Source of the DNA: Phallusia mammillata
Taxonomy: Eukaryota; Chordata; Ascidiacea; Phlebobranchia; Ascidiidae
Direction of reading: 5' to 3'
Length of the DNA: 64,000 nucleotides
NCBI GenBank assembly: GCA_003260075.1
Contig: QLIY01000345.1
Coordinates: 63,812-127,811, forward strand
Shown: piece by piece, positions 23,081-34,700 of the stretch
Position numbering within the stretch: the first letter of the stretch is position 1
How the letters are laid out: the number at the start of each line of letters is the position of its first letter
Position numbers and translations under genes: made by a program
Notes under the pieces: generated by a model
What the model was told of the DNA's origin: nothing
The model's database searches: none
Seen by the model: only the letters and a program-made list of their open reading frames with translations

Positions 23081-24634
23081 ATGTTTCAGACTGCAGCTTC
23101 AATTCTACAAAAAGAGTTATCTACCAAACAACAATCAAGTATTGTCACATTTTGTCGGTCTTTGGATGAAGCTTTAGGTGGTGGCATTTCCATAGGCAGT
23201 GTCACAGAGATTGCTGGTGAGAGTGGGTGTGGAAAAACACAACTTGCATTTCAGTTATCTGTCAATGTACAAATTCCCTCTGCCCTTGGAGGTGCTGAAG
23301 GTGAGGCAATTTTTATTGACACAGAAAACACATTCTCCACCAACAGACTGGTTGATATATCAGAATCTGTGGTACAACACTGTACAAACCTTTGCCAGAA
23401 TGGTGGCAGTAATTTTACTATTGACATGTGTATGTCGAAAATCTACCTGTTTAAATGTTTAACAATTGTCGACCTTATAGCAACTATCCATCAACTACAG
23501 AGCTTTATCCAAACCCACCCTAATGTAAGATTATTAGTTGTGGACAGTATTGCTAACTGTGTCCGAGCTGAAGAGGACAGGGGGGGGGGAAAAATCTACC
23601 TGTTTAAATGTTTAACAATTGTCGAACTTATAGCAACTGTCCATCAACTACACAGCTTTATCCAAACCCACCCTAATGTAAGACTATTAGTTGTGGACAG
23701 TATTGCTAACTGTGTCCGAGCTGAAGAGGACATGAAGACCAGAAACAAAGTTCTTAATGATCTTGCTCAAAAACTTCGATCCTTAGCCATTAATGATAAC
23801 TTGGCAGTTGTTCTGATCAACCAAGTAACAACCAGTTTCTCTGCAATTGGATCAAGTGGGGTAATGATACCTGCACTTGGCGCGACTTGGAGTCATGTTG
23901 CAGCTACCAAAATCATGTTAATAAAACAGGAAAATGAGAGGTTTGCTCTGCTCTACAAGTCACCGAGTAAATCAAGGGATGCAGTAAAGTATATGATTGT
24001 GAAAGAGGGATTCAGAGACATTCCAAGTAAACAGAAACAACCCAAACAGAGCTCATCACCAAAGGCTTCTCTAGATATGTCTTTGAAAACAAGGGCAATT
24101 ACAAAGCAGGAAATCAATGAAGAATTCATTGAGCTGTCGCAAAGATTGCTAGACATTTTCTGCCAAGATGATTCAAAATGTTTTGACTACACTGAAAGCC
24201 CATGTGCTGACAGTACTTTAAAAGAGTTCAAAGCAAATCAATTAAAAACTAACACACAAAATGCAAAAGTGTCACCTGAAATGCAGATACAAGGATATAT
24301 TAATTCAATGCCCATGGCAGATAAAAGTTCAGCAGAAAGTGTAATGAAGTTTCCATTAACTCAATGTGTCAGTTTTGATGATGACAGCACTGCTATAAAA
24401 ATAAAACAAATCTGCAAGAAACGTAAACCAAATGACTCAGAAGAATCTAATTTAGATGATGACTTGCCCAAACCACCTTTTTCACTGGTAAATGAACATA
24501 CAGACACAGGTCCTTGTGATGATGTACAATGCAGTAAAGTTGTTGATGCACCACCTGATAAACCTCCATTGTCGCCTGTGCTTAAACTTGGTAATCACAG
24601 GAAAAGAAGAAGGAAAACTTTACATGGATCTTGA
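23081..24634 (+). CDS. RAD51C: RAD51C-like recombinase, intronless, C-terminal extension
   Basis: RAD51C is a RecA-family ATPase of the BCDX2 and CX3 complexes in homologous recombination. The ORF matches it from IVTFCRSLDEALGGG through the Walker A GESGCGKTQ (about residues 46-54), VQIPSALGGAEGEAIFIDTE, the Walker B-like RLLVVDSI, INQVTTSFSAIG, PALGATWSHVAATKI and LLYKSPSKSRDA...EGFRD. About 200 residues of low-similarity tail follow, ending in basic KRRRKTL, comparable in position to the RAD51C C-terminal nuclear signal. The N-terminal helical domain of vertebrate RAD51C is missing or lies in an unrecognised upstream exon. There are no introns in the ATPase core, unlike vertebrate RAD51C. 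Positions 23580-23732 are a false in-frame duplication; without it the protein is about 466 aa. An upstream in-frame TTG (23054) is not used because an acceptor-like site lies between. Confidence 0.88.
   Translation: MFQTAASILQKELSTKQQSSIVTFCRSLDEALGGGISIGSVTEIAGESGCGKTQLAFQLSVNVQIPSALGGAEGEAIFIDTENTFSTNRLVDISESVVQHCTNLCQNGGSNFTIDMCMSKIYLFKCLTIVDLIATIHQLQSFIQTHPNVRLLVVDSIANCVRAEEDRGGGKIYLFKCLTIVELIATVHQLHSFIQTHPNVRLLVVDSIANCVRAEEDMKTRNKVLNDLAQKLRSLAINDNLAVVLINQVTTSFSAIGSSGVMIPALGATWSHVAATKIMLIKQENERFALLYKSPSKSRDAVKYMIVKEGFRDIPSKQKQPKQSSSPKASLDMSLKTRAITKQEINEEFIELSQRLLDIFCQDDSKCFDYTESPCADSTLKEFKANQLKTNTQNAKVSPEMQIQGYINSMPMADKSSAESVMKFPLTQCVSFDDDSTAIKIKQICKKRKPNDSEESNLDDDLPKPPFSLVNEHTDTGPCDDVQCSKVVDAPPDKPPLSPVLKLGNHRKRRRKTLHGS
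23438..23732. repeat. In-frame duplication inside the RAD51C ORF with 10-G run
   Basis: 23438-23579 and 23591-23732 are 142-bp copies differing by a few bases, split by G at 23580-23589. The copy-to-copy offset is 153 bp, so the frame survives. The protein shows the stretch around YLFKCLTIV...RAEED twice, with a Gly-rich junction and two Walker B motifs. No RecA-family protein has two Walker B strands in series, so this is not a real domain arrangement. Confidence 0.9.
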
Positions 24635-24651
24635 TTACTTATTATTGTTTG

Positions 24652-24657
24652 AATAAA
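24652..24657 (+). terminator. Polyadenylation signal of RAD51C
   Basis: A canonical AATAAA 18 nt after the RAD51C stop codon, in the expected orientation and followed by T-rich sequence. Confidence 0.65.
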
Positions 24658-26602
24658 GTTTTTAAGAAACGGTCTTTTTAGGAAACTTTTTTCTCTGTAT
24701 TAAGACTAGGACTGGACATTTCATGTGTAGTGTACTGTGGCAGTGATATTTAAACTTTTTCTCGTTAAGTACCACAAGAAGTTGAAATTAAATACGCTAC
24801 GGTCCAGATATTAGCCCAGGGTTTAAAGAGGAATTCACAAATATTGAACAAACATAACAAGAGTTATAAGGAAATTGCTGTTGGTCAATGCAATAACTTA
24901 ACAGATACATTATAGCAAATCGTGACATCCGATTCGTAATCCTAAAAGTTGAGAAATTCTAATGTTACTTAAGTAAGAATACATCACGCAGATGTATATA
25001 GAATACATCACGCAGACGTTTCAACAATCGGGACTATTTTTTACCTTTTTCCAAAATTTGGTTTATAGCTAGATTTCACTGCACTTTATTATAGACTATG
25101 GGATTTTCTGACCTCAGTATTAGCGGAATTGCGACTGTAATTGATTCACGCAAGCTTTTTGCGCAATCATACAGTAACTTTTAACAACAGTTTGATACGC
25201 CTTTCAGTTTTGAGTTGGAAAGAAATTGCACAAGTACTTTCCAGAAACAGTTGCTTAACGAGATCTTGTGGATTAACGATTGGTTACGTAACGAAGCATG
25301 TGTAATTGTTAGCTCTGTAAATAATCACGACAAAATTTTTGTTTGTATGTGTTAACAAATCAAGTATATTCAAGTAAAACTATTCATGCTCCAAAGTTTC
25401 GGTCGTACCGACATTTCAACCGAATATGTCATTTTGGCGATGTTTAGTTCGGTTTCGGTCGAATTTAAAACAGTTTGCGCCGAAATCCAACTTATAAACG
25501 ACCAATCCCTCAAGTTTCACTTCCGACAAATTGCCTTGATTTCAAAAATTCGATGTTTCGAATGCACCTAACTACAAAACCATGTTTATTTTGTATTTTG
25601 TTTTCATGTCTGCTTAGATCAGTGGTTCCCAAACTTTTTCATATATTTTTCAAAACGGTCCCTTTGCTATTATTTCGAGTGCTCGCGGTCCTTAAGCCTA
25701 AATCTGTATTTCATAAAAACGAAAGTTGATTCCAGGATTTTAGCTGGTTATGCAAAATTGCGCAAAAAAATCATCCAAAGACAGCTTGTGACATCACAGA
25801 CAAAACAAAAAGCATTACGATTGTGCGCGAACAATTGCATTTTTGATAGCTGTCATACAATAAAGGCTATTGTTTAGCAATGGAGACAGTCGATTTTTAA
25901 TTCTACTTTGATTTAAACTTATTTAGTGGCACAAACTGAGAATTATAGAATTACTTCAACCACTTCGCGGTCCCCCCAAAATTGCCTCACGGACCCCTAA
26001 AGGACCGCGGACCCCAGTTTGGGAACCGCTGGCTTAGATCAAAATGTAAAACTTAAGGTCTTTTTATCACACTGAATCAAAAAACTTTACAGGAGTAAAA
26101 CTTAAATATCTCGAACCTTCTTGTCCAGTCATACACTATAATACCGTGCTTTCCGAGTAAGTATTTTTTATGACCATCCAATGATAAATTGTCACGTTGT
26201 TGTGAAAATCGGTCGCGTGTCTTCATCAGTCACGCGGTATCGTTTGTATTTTTACCAGACACCCCGACCTGGTAATTTCGGTGTGATGACTTGATTGCGC
26301 AATTTGCATGGCAAAAGTGTAACCACGAACGTTAATATGTTTAATCATGGTTGGTTTATATTGGCGAGGCCACGTAAAGGTCTTTTGAAAAGTAGAGTCC
26401 TATTTAATACACCAACCAACAGTTGTGGACAGAAGAAAAAAATCTATGATTCTTAGCAGTCGCAAAAATTTTTGGACAGTCACAAGCTGATGTGCAGTCA
26501 TTACACAGACAACGTTGATACTTTTTACAGGAAGTGTTCTGCACGATTATTGTGATACATCACGTGATAAGTGACAGCAGAAGCACGTGGTGCATGCGGT
26601 GC
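24658..26602. other. Intergenic, RAD51C to the 149-aa protein gene
   Basis: No supported exon. It holds the hAT element at 25620-26031. A short stretch at 25390-25500 repeats ttcggtcg/cgaccgaa-like words but has no clear ends. The 200 bp before the TATA box at 26603 contain the probable promoter of the next gene. Confidence 0.45.
25620..26031. mobile_element. hAT-type non-autonomous element, 412 bp
   Basis: Left end CAGTGGTTCCCAAACT, right end AGTTTGGGAACCGCTG. The exact 8-bp target duplication GCTTAGAT lies at 25612-25619 and 26032-26039. Interior near the right end: cacggacccctaaaggaccgcgg. No transposase frame. The perfect duplication suggests a fairly recent insertion. Confidence 0.92.
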
Positions 26603-26610
26603 TATATAAA
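26603..26610 (+). promoter_or_regulatory. TATA box
   Basis: TATATAAA followed by GGGG, about 200 nt upstream of the start codon of the two-exon gene at 26806. A transcription start near 26635 would be expected. It is the clearest TATA box I see in the window. Confidence 0.6.
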
Positions 26611-26805
26611 GGGGCTGTGGACTTGGATCGCCATCAGATGCAAACAAGCTTCGTTGAAAACAGTGATCGAAGATTAATAAATCTACACATGTTAAAGGCA
26701 AAGCTCTAGCATTTTTGTATTGTGATTCCAAATTTCCTAAAGCTAATTGTTACGCATTTTTGTTGCAGAAATATATACATGTGTTTAATTAAAGAAAAAC
26801 TAACA

Positions 26806-27361
26806 ATGAGAAGACAAGTATCCATAAAACAGCGAAGTTTGCATTCCCGGAGGAGGCCTCTTGCAAAGTACTTTCCGAAAATCAAAAAAGCAATCAAACG
26901 CAGTGGTTCAAAGCAATCCATCGCTCAAACACCAACGTTTTCAGCTTCAAGTGACGTTCAACCCAAAGAAAAACATGTGGTCTCGCAAAACGAAAACATT
27001 GAGAAAATGGACGTGAGGCTGTTCAGGGAATCCATTAAGGAAGCAGAAAAGAAAAGGGTAGGTTGCACTTTTGTTATATTTTTAAAGTATTTGCCGATAA
27101 AATTATTGATACTTTTTTGTGTGTGTTTTTGGCTAAATTCTAACAAACTGAATGCATTTGCAGATGTCGCGAGAATTCGAAATTACTCTGAAGAAACTGA
27201 AACTCTACCGACAGACTTCACTTCAACCGGTTCCTTTGTCTCCAGACTGCGTAAAGGAGGACATCATTATCCCGCAGGTTGTGAAGCATCGGGAAGGGGA
27301 TCTTGATTCCACAATTGTTCACGTGACTAAAGATGAGGACATCCTTCCAAGAAAAACATAA
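26806..27361 (+). CDS. Unrecognised basic 149-aa protein, two exons
   Basis: I do not recognise this protein. Exon 1 runs 26806-27057 and exon 2 27164-27361, joined in phase 0 across a GT-AG intron of 106 bp. An in-frame ATG at 26779 would add nine residues. The N-terminal 40 residues are strongly basic (MRRQVSIKQRSLHSRRRPL..., KIKKAIKRSG). The middle is a charged, probably helical stretch across the splice junction (FRESIKEAEKKRMSREFEIT). The C-terminus is acidic/valine-rich (CVKEDIIIPQVVKHREGD). A TATA box lies upstream and AATAAA downstream at 27656, and an acceptor-like ttgttgcag ends at 26768, hinting at a 5' UTR intron or trans-spliced leader. There are no membrane segments and no signal peptide. 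It could be a lineage-specific nuclear or cytoskeletal protein. Confidence 0.6.
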
Positions 27362-27655
27362 AAAAGAAAAAACATCTTCACAGACTTTGACTTTGGTGTG
27401 CTCCAAAATGTTGCACAGAACCAAGAGAAATCGTTGTAAAGGGCCAACGATGTGGATTAAACTAAACAGTTTACTACTGTAAAAAATACGGTTTCCCTCT
27501 GCGTCAAGATGTTGTTACACAACCTTGGGCAAGCAAACGTTTTATGTTTTCGCTTTTTGCACTGTTGTGGTGAAATGAAGATGAATGATTGATAGTAATT
27601 AATATGTGCGATGTATTTTTCACTATACCGTGTGTATCATGTTGGTCATGTAAAC

Positions 27656-27661
27656 AATAAA
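27656..27661 (+). terminator. Polyadenylation signal
   Basis: AATAAA about 295 nt downstream of the stop codon of the two-exon basic-protein gene. Confidence 0.5.
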
Positions 27662-28759
27662 TGCATTTTAAGTGCAAGTGTGTGTGTCAGACAAACAGTT
27701 GGAGACTTCGAGTGCTATATATTATATGTATTTTAAGGGAAGTTGTCGAAAAAACAACGACGACAAAAATAGTGCAAATACACGACAAAAGATTTCGGAA
27801 CAACTCTATAACATCAGCCAAATGCGAAGCACAACATTTTTACTCAACAAGCATTAAAACACATGTGCAGCTATTTGGAATTCTCTAATTTGGTTAATGT
27901 CACGAACTGAAATTTTACAAGTATTGTTCGCGGAAACGATTCTTTAAACTTGCAAGCCTTGACACATGATAGTCACGACACCGAACAGTCATGTCTCGAA
28001 TGATCGAAACAATCCTATGTTTATGCACAGACCAAGCACATCGTGACATGAATGTTTGTCTGAGCTGGTTTGAAGATTAAAAACTCGCTCGTATTTTCCA
28101 TTAAAGCTCTTCATGTCATGCCACGGTTACAGAAAAACGACTGCAATAAGATACAGTCACATTTTGTCTCGACTAAATTTTAAGTAAATGTGGCCAAATT
28201 CTAGCTACTGTGCGTTAAACTTTAGTGTAATTAGTGTTTTACAAAATGACTTAAATGGCCATGCGCCAGCACCAACGCCAACCACAGTGTAATATGTCGT
28301 GTGACAAAAACAAAACCAATTAAAGTAGACACAACAAAACAAAAATATAGAAACGTTAAACTAAGAGTTATAAATAATACAATGGAAATAAAATTGTCTG
28401 ACAACTATTCTTTAAATTTCTGTTAAAGTATTAGCACATAAAAAACAGTTTTTTTCCTTAAACCTTAAAAGAGCTTGTTTTTTTTCGACAAACGTTTTGG
28501 TTTTACAAAAAAAAATTGACTAACTACGGTCGCCATTTACGAGTATTTACGAGCACCTACAGGTGATATATTTGTTTAGCAACATAGTACAACAACTACT
28601 CAAGCGTCTAAAAGCATGGTTCGTTGGTGGAAGATTTACATACAAAAACAAAAGTGCAAACAATTGACAAAATGCAGCAATTTTTTTAACCGCTCTCATT
28701 CGCAAACATGTGTTGCATATTATGGAACTGTAACATAACATATAGACTAAGCGGACTCC
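27662..28759. other. Intergenic between convergent genes
   Basis: AT-rich sequence between the plus-strand 149-aa gene and the minus-strand nine-exon gene, which face each other. It should contain the 3' UTR of the latter. I see no exon, element or C/G run. Confidence 0.45.
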
Positions 28760-31700
28760 TTAGGGCCGAACAGGTATCGAATGACTTTGGCGCAAAACGT
28801 CTGAAAATCCTGTCCTGGGCGACAAACCCTTTGGCGTGTGGGCCGGTGACGTTATTCTGGCTGTAAGTGAGCCATCGCGCGGTAACTTAGGGTTGTCAGG
28901 TTTGTCGACATCGACAACCACCATGGACAATTTGTCAGTTATGTAATGCTTCTTCGTTGAGTTGTGCAGGGTGGATGGGTTGGGGTTGTGCAAAAGAATT
29001 GAACTTTCGGCACCTTTGTCTCCAAGACTGAATGTCACAGATTTGCTGTTTCGGCTGTTTTGAAAAAAAGTTATAGAAGTTATGACGAATTGTGGTACAA
29101 AGACTTGACTTAAAACGGAAATTCATTTCTTAATGACATTGAGTCGGTAGTTTTTTTCTCAACATTTTAAACACTTGGAGTGATATTTTTGTGTAAGCAT
29201 AAAAATGTGCTCAAAGGCGCAACAAAAGCTTAGGCACATTCAACTTGATACTGTTTGACTTTTTTCATAAGATTACTGTTAAAATGTTACATAGCAAAAA
29301 GTACCCGGCTTTATTTAACGAAACACTGATTTTGCACAATCATCTTTTCCATCAAATAACCCAAACGTGACTGACCTCACATAGTAGCCATCCCTCTCAG
29401 CGACCTTCGTCAGTTTGTCATTGACCGTCAGCGACGGATCGGGAAGTGCTTGCGTCACCCAGGGAGAGCAATGGACACGTGATGTGACTGTACGTGTTGG
29501 ATGACCCGGAGATCTCTCGGGTACGTGGTATACGATGCGCGTAGTGACGTTTAAAGGCTTGGGAGGAGTTCTGTAATGCATAAAAGTACTTAGTGCCGAG
29601 GGATTTACGCAGGGAATTTATGACAACGACCTCGTATTATGAGATATATGGGATAAAACGGTTTTAAGAAAGTTCGGTTGTTGTTTTCTCTGGGCATGAA
29701 AAGCTGACGTTATATATTTACGGGTTTCACCAAGATTAGTCTTTTTCATCGAATTTATTAACTCGTAGCATTTGTATCTGACGTTTTTGTCCATGTGATA
29801 GATAATGAAACATGCATGATGTTGTGCGCACATGCATAGCACACACGTCATTAGTAATTGGCACATTTCGTTTAAAGCTTTTGTTTAAATTTTTTCATGA
29901 TTGAAAGCATTTTCTGAAAATCGCAACAGGATAATTTGCCTGTCTTGTGTAACCAAAATAAAACTCCCGGTGTAAAAAACTCTTTCTTTGCTGGGTTTTC
30001 TTGACTAGAGTTACTACGAAACGAAATGGTTTGGTGTCGTTGTAAACTTTTAAATGTTTTTTTTGTGTACTGACACTCTTTGAGAACTATCTCTTCAACT
30101 GATATTTAGGCGAATAAAGTGAATAGTGTGTGTATACTGGCTTTGTATTATAACACAAGTACGTTACAGGGTGTATTCTTACCCGGTTTCTCGTTTAATT
30201 GTCCAGATTTGCTTTGTCTTATCCGAGTCTGTGACGTCACCAACTGTGACGTCATTTGACGACTGGGCTGCTGCGTAGTAATTCCGCACTTTGTAGTTAA
30301 TTCCGTCTTTTTTTGTGCGCTGTGCACATTTTTTTGTCAACTGGGGTCCATAAGCAATGTTAGGGTCAGAGTAAGTCCCTTGAAGTTTTCCTGTCTTATC
30401 TGGTGGACGGGGACGGGTGGGGGGTCGTAGCAGCACATTTTCGTATTTTCCCGTCGAGTTTCTCAGGGCAACTACAGTTTCTCCGTACTGCCCTCTTGTG
30501 TTGGAACTTGCACGTTCAAAGTTGCCACCAGGTAGCGTGGTTCGATGGCCACTTTCTTCACTGCTTCTTGTAACTGTAATACGCAAAACAACCGCTTTTG
30601 TGCCAAGTCAATACGAAACCGTTTAACAAGCTTTATGCTCATTTTTTTCGCTTATCTTAATATTTCACCACTGGCTTGCTATATCACAATGTAACTATTT
30701 AAACATGATCAACATCAATCGAGTTGTTTTTTTACCATTAGCATTAGCGGGATTTGAACTGGTCAGTGAAGTAGGAGTATTAAGGGATCGTCGCAACGGT
30801 GTACTTGAAGTTACAGGAATGCGGTTGGTGTAAAGAAGACGGCCAGGCACAACGTCCGTAATTGTGTTTCCTCTGGAAACCCAAAACATTACAACTTAGC
30901 TTGTAAAATCAGGATAAACAACCCAAATCGAAACAAATTTGCGAGAAAACACAAATGTGTTAGTATATTTGGGTGTGCAATCATACAAACCAAGTAATCA
31001 ATTACGGAAACCGCCTGATTTAAAATGCTCTGGCTGGATTTATAAACCTTATTATATTTTTGCTATGTTTTGTAGTTTTTTTGTAGTAACAGTCTTTTTA
31101 GTTTACTTTTCAATGCTGGTGGTAAAACCCTGCTGCTTTGACAGCAAAAGCAACCGTTCACTGTTGATCTTGCTTAGTAATGGTTGTCGTGCAGGAGACG
31201 TCGATGGTCGACCGCTAGGTGGAGGTGGACGTTGGTTGTCGGAGGACTTAAGCTGCGCATCGCCTTTGCCCAATGATCCACTATTTCTTGTTTTCTCAAT
31301 TCCATTGCTGTAACAGAATATTCAAAGACATATGCATTACCATTTTGACTGGTTGAGTTTACTATTTTTTGTATGGCGAAAAATAGTCAAAAAATGTTCA
31401 GCTGAGGGCTTTAATAGATATACTTTAGGATGACAAAATTTACGTATAATAGCCAATAACGAGTGGATATATTTTGGTCTTAAAATGGTCAATACTATTT
31501 ATACCAATGGGCATTGTATAGATTGAACCCAAAGATTTCTTTTGTATATTTTGAGTATTACCTCGAACCTTCCTTCTCCTGGGACCGACTGGCTGTTGTC
31601 AAACGTCTTTGTGTCGCGGCACTTCGTACGGGAGCTGAGAAAAGGCCCTAAATATACAGTTTATTACTAAACCTTACAACACATTTCATGACATCAAAAT

Positions 31701-34700
31701 AAGTAAAAGAATTAGTGTATAAAAGACCCCAAACTCTTTTAAACGAACCTTTAACATTCTTTTAGACCAGTGGTTCTCAACCGCCGGTCNTTAAGGTTGA
31801 AAATGCGCTGTCAAGCTAATTGCCTAGCTCAAGTAAAATATGTAAAGTGGACCGGTCCCGGTCCGCGTCAACTTTCCTGCCGGTCCGCCAAATATATTGC
31901 AATTTTATATCTCAATTGCAAAAAGCAAGATGTTGAAGGCAGAGAAATCGTGTGAAAGTGAACGCTCTACTTCGCCTTGCAGAAACTTCATTAGAACCGC
32001 GTTTAACACGTATAATATCAAACAGACAGCAGCAAACTTCTCATTAAGTTGAATTTTTCATACTTATTTTGGGTTGATGTTGAAAGTCCACCGGTCCGCA
32101 AAATTTGTTTTATAAGTTGACCGGTCCGCAAACTTAAAAGGTTGAGAACCACTGTTTTAGACTATATTAATTTATTGGTTTCATCCATCGGAGTGCAAAG
32201 GTACAGTTATTTTTGAAAGTGCAAATACAGGTTCTATTGTGTACATCGATTGGCCGTCCACATTCCACACATTGGAGCAGTGTTGAATGCAAGATTAAAT
32301 ATTAACATTCGCACAGGTTTAAATATAATCACTACCTTCACACATCAAAAGCCTTTGAATGAATGTGAATGTCAATAAACCGCGATCGATCTTGGGTGAA
32401 ATGAAATTGTGAGCGATTTTCAAAATGCACAAATTAGATCAATTTCGACCGACAATTTGTGGCCAATAGGTTTGGTATGAATTAGTGGCCACGTTACCAA
32501 ATCGCTTTAAACAGATCTGAAACATATTCACATAAACATATTTTGACACTGAAGGGTATCATGTTGTTTATCATTAGAAATTGCAGGATCTGAAGTGGTC
32601 AGTAAAGTAGACGATCGTTGCAACTGTGTATTTGAACTTGAAGTTATGGGAATGCGCCTGGTTTAAATATTACTTTACAGTGGAAAGACGTCGTTTGATT
32701 TAAATTGATATTTCAAACATGATTTACCTGTCTCCGCAACAGTTTGCTCGCTGAGCCACCTCGTAGAGCATTTCCCTTGTCGTCGTGTTCGCCGGGGTTG
32801 TCCTGACGACTTACGGCCTCCAAGATCTCAAGCGGTGTCCTCCACTTCCTTTTCTCCACTCCTGTCTCCTTTGTCAGTCCGTAAGGAACTTCTCTGCAAT
32901 AAGACTGACCATTTAAAAAGTTTGTTTACCCAATGACAACATTAAAAAATTAATGGATGCTAATAAGTAGGGATCCTAAGAGTTTCGGTTTGTGAAAGAA
33001 CGTTCCGTAAGTAACGGTATCACTGTCAATACACACTTTGTTTTGTAGTGTTTAAATAGGTGCTCGAGTTGTCAGTAGAGGAACCTAAAATTCTTGTTAC
33101 TCCATATTGGAAAAAAAATGTATTTTTGTTGAAAAATATTGTATTTTTGCCTAACTTGGCTAAATCAGGAAATCTTCGAAACTGCCTATAATGAACAAAT
33201 TATGGTCGACTACAAACCATTGCTGCATATCGTTGCTCATTTAAGAGCCGTAGTATAACAACGAACAGGGGGGGGGGGAAAAACTGCCTATAATGAACAA
33301 ATTATGGTTGACTACAAACCACTGCTGCATATCGTTGCTCATTTAAGAGCCGTAGTATAACAACGAACAGTATAAAGCACATAGAGAAGATAGTCGCTAA
33401 ATCGATTCGGTACTGTGCTTGAAGGCAAGGGTAATTGCATGTATGGGCCTCTAGGCATCCGGGTGACAGTAAAATTGGACATTAACGATATCGTATGTCT
33501 TCTAACGACGTCAAATCGACTGCAACGAACGGCTGATGCAGTGTCATGTTTGTGTGTGCGCGGCCGCCTGAATCCTTGATGGTCGTGTTGGATTTGTCAT
33601 CTTGGACAACGTAATCTGCTTTCTGGTGAATCGAATCCATATTTATTTTCCACTTACTTTCGCCAAGTGTCGATTTCAATAAACTTTAGCGGCGTGAGAA
33701 ACTGGCAAATTTCGTCCTTTGCTACCACGTTTTTAAGGATAGCCTGGTTCGTCTGGAAAAAACAATACGTATAAATCATGTTTTTCACAAGTTTAAATAA
33801 CTATGTTACAGAATCTAAACAGACTAAAGTACACATGATCTTTCACGCCCACGCTATTCATTTGATAAACATGGCAGCATGACTGCCATACAATACTGGG
33901 CGGGGGGCAATAGTGGTTTGAAATGTCAAACTGGTGCAACCAAGCGAATTAAACACCCCGGAATTATTGGATCAACATAATCTAATTCAATACCAAATAG
34001 TTTTAAGACCAAACCCACAGAGGTAAAGAGAAAGCTGTATCCTAAATCTTAAAATTCTTTTAACATTCAGTACATTTCTCCTGTTTAAGGTTGAAAAAAT
34101 AATAATTGCTTAGTTCAAGTAAAATATGTAAAGTAAAATATCAAAAAGGATGGATTTATTATTTTAATGGATTTTTTCTTTTACTCTTGTGAGGTCAATC
34201 TATCAAATTTTTGTTGTGGTTTGGCAAAAAGTGATCACCTCCGAGTCCAGCAAGTAAGATGTTTCCTCATGCCTTGCAACTTGTTCGATCCTCATCGTGG
34301 GGGGGGGGGATTTTTTATTTTAATCGATTTTTTCTTTTACTTTTGTGAGGTCAATCTATCAATTTTTTGTTGTGGTTTGGCAAAAAGTGATCACCTCCGA
34401 GTCCAACAAGTAAGATGTTTCCTCATGCCTTGCAACTTGTTCGATCCTCATCGTGCTTCGACGACGAATCTTCTTTTTCTCTGTTACAAAACAAAGACAA
34501 AGCTTTGTTAAGGTAAATGACTCACAACGGTGTTCTTCAAAAATAATTTACACTGAAGATTATTTGTATCACTTTTGCAAAATAATTTGTTGATCGGTTG
34601 CAGTACTATAAATTGACGTCACAAAGCGTTACGTCACGCAACCTCGCGGTACAAAAATCAAGAACGAAAAGATAGGACAAAAAGCATATGTGGATGTCAA

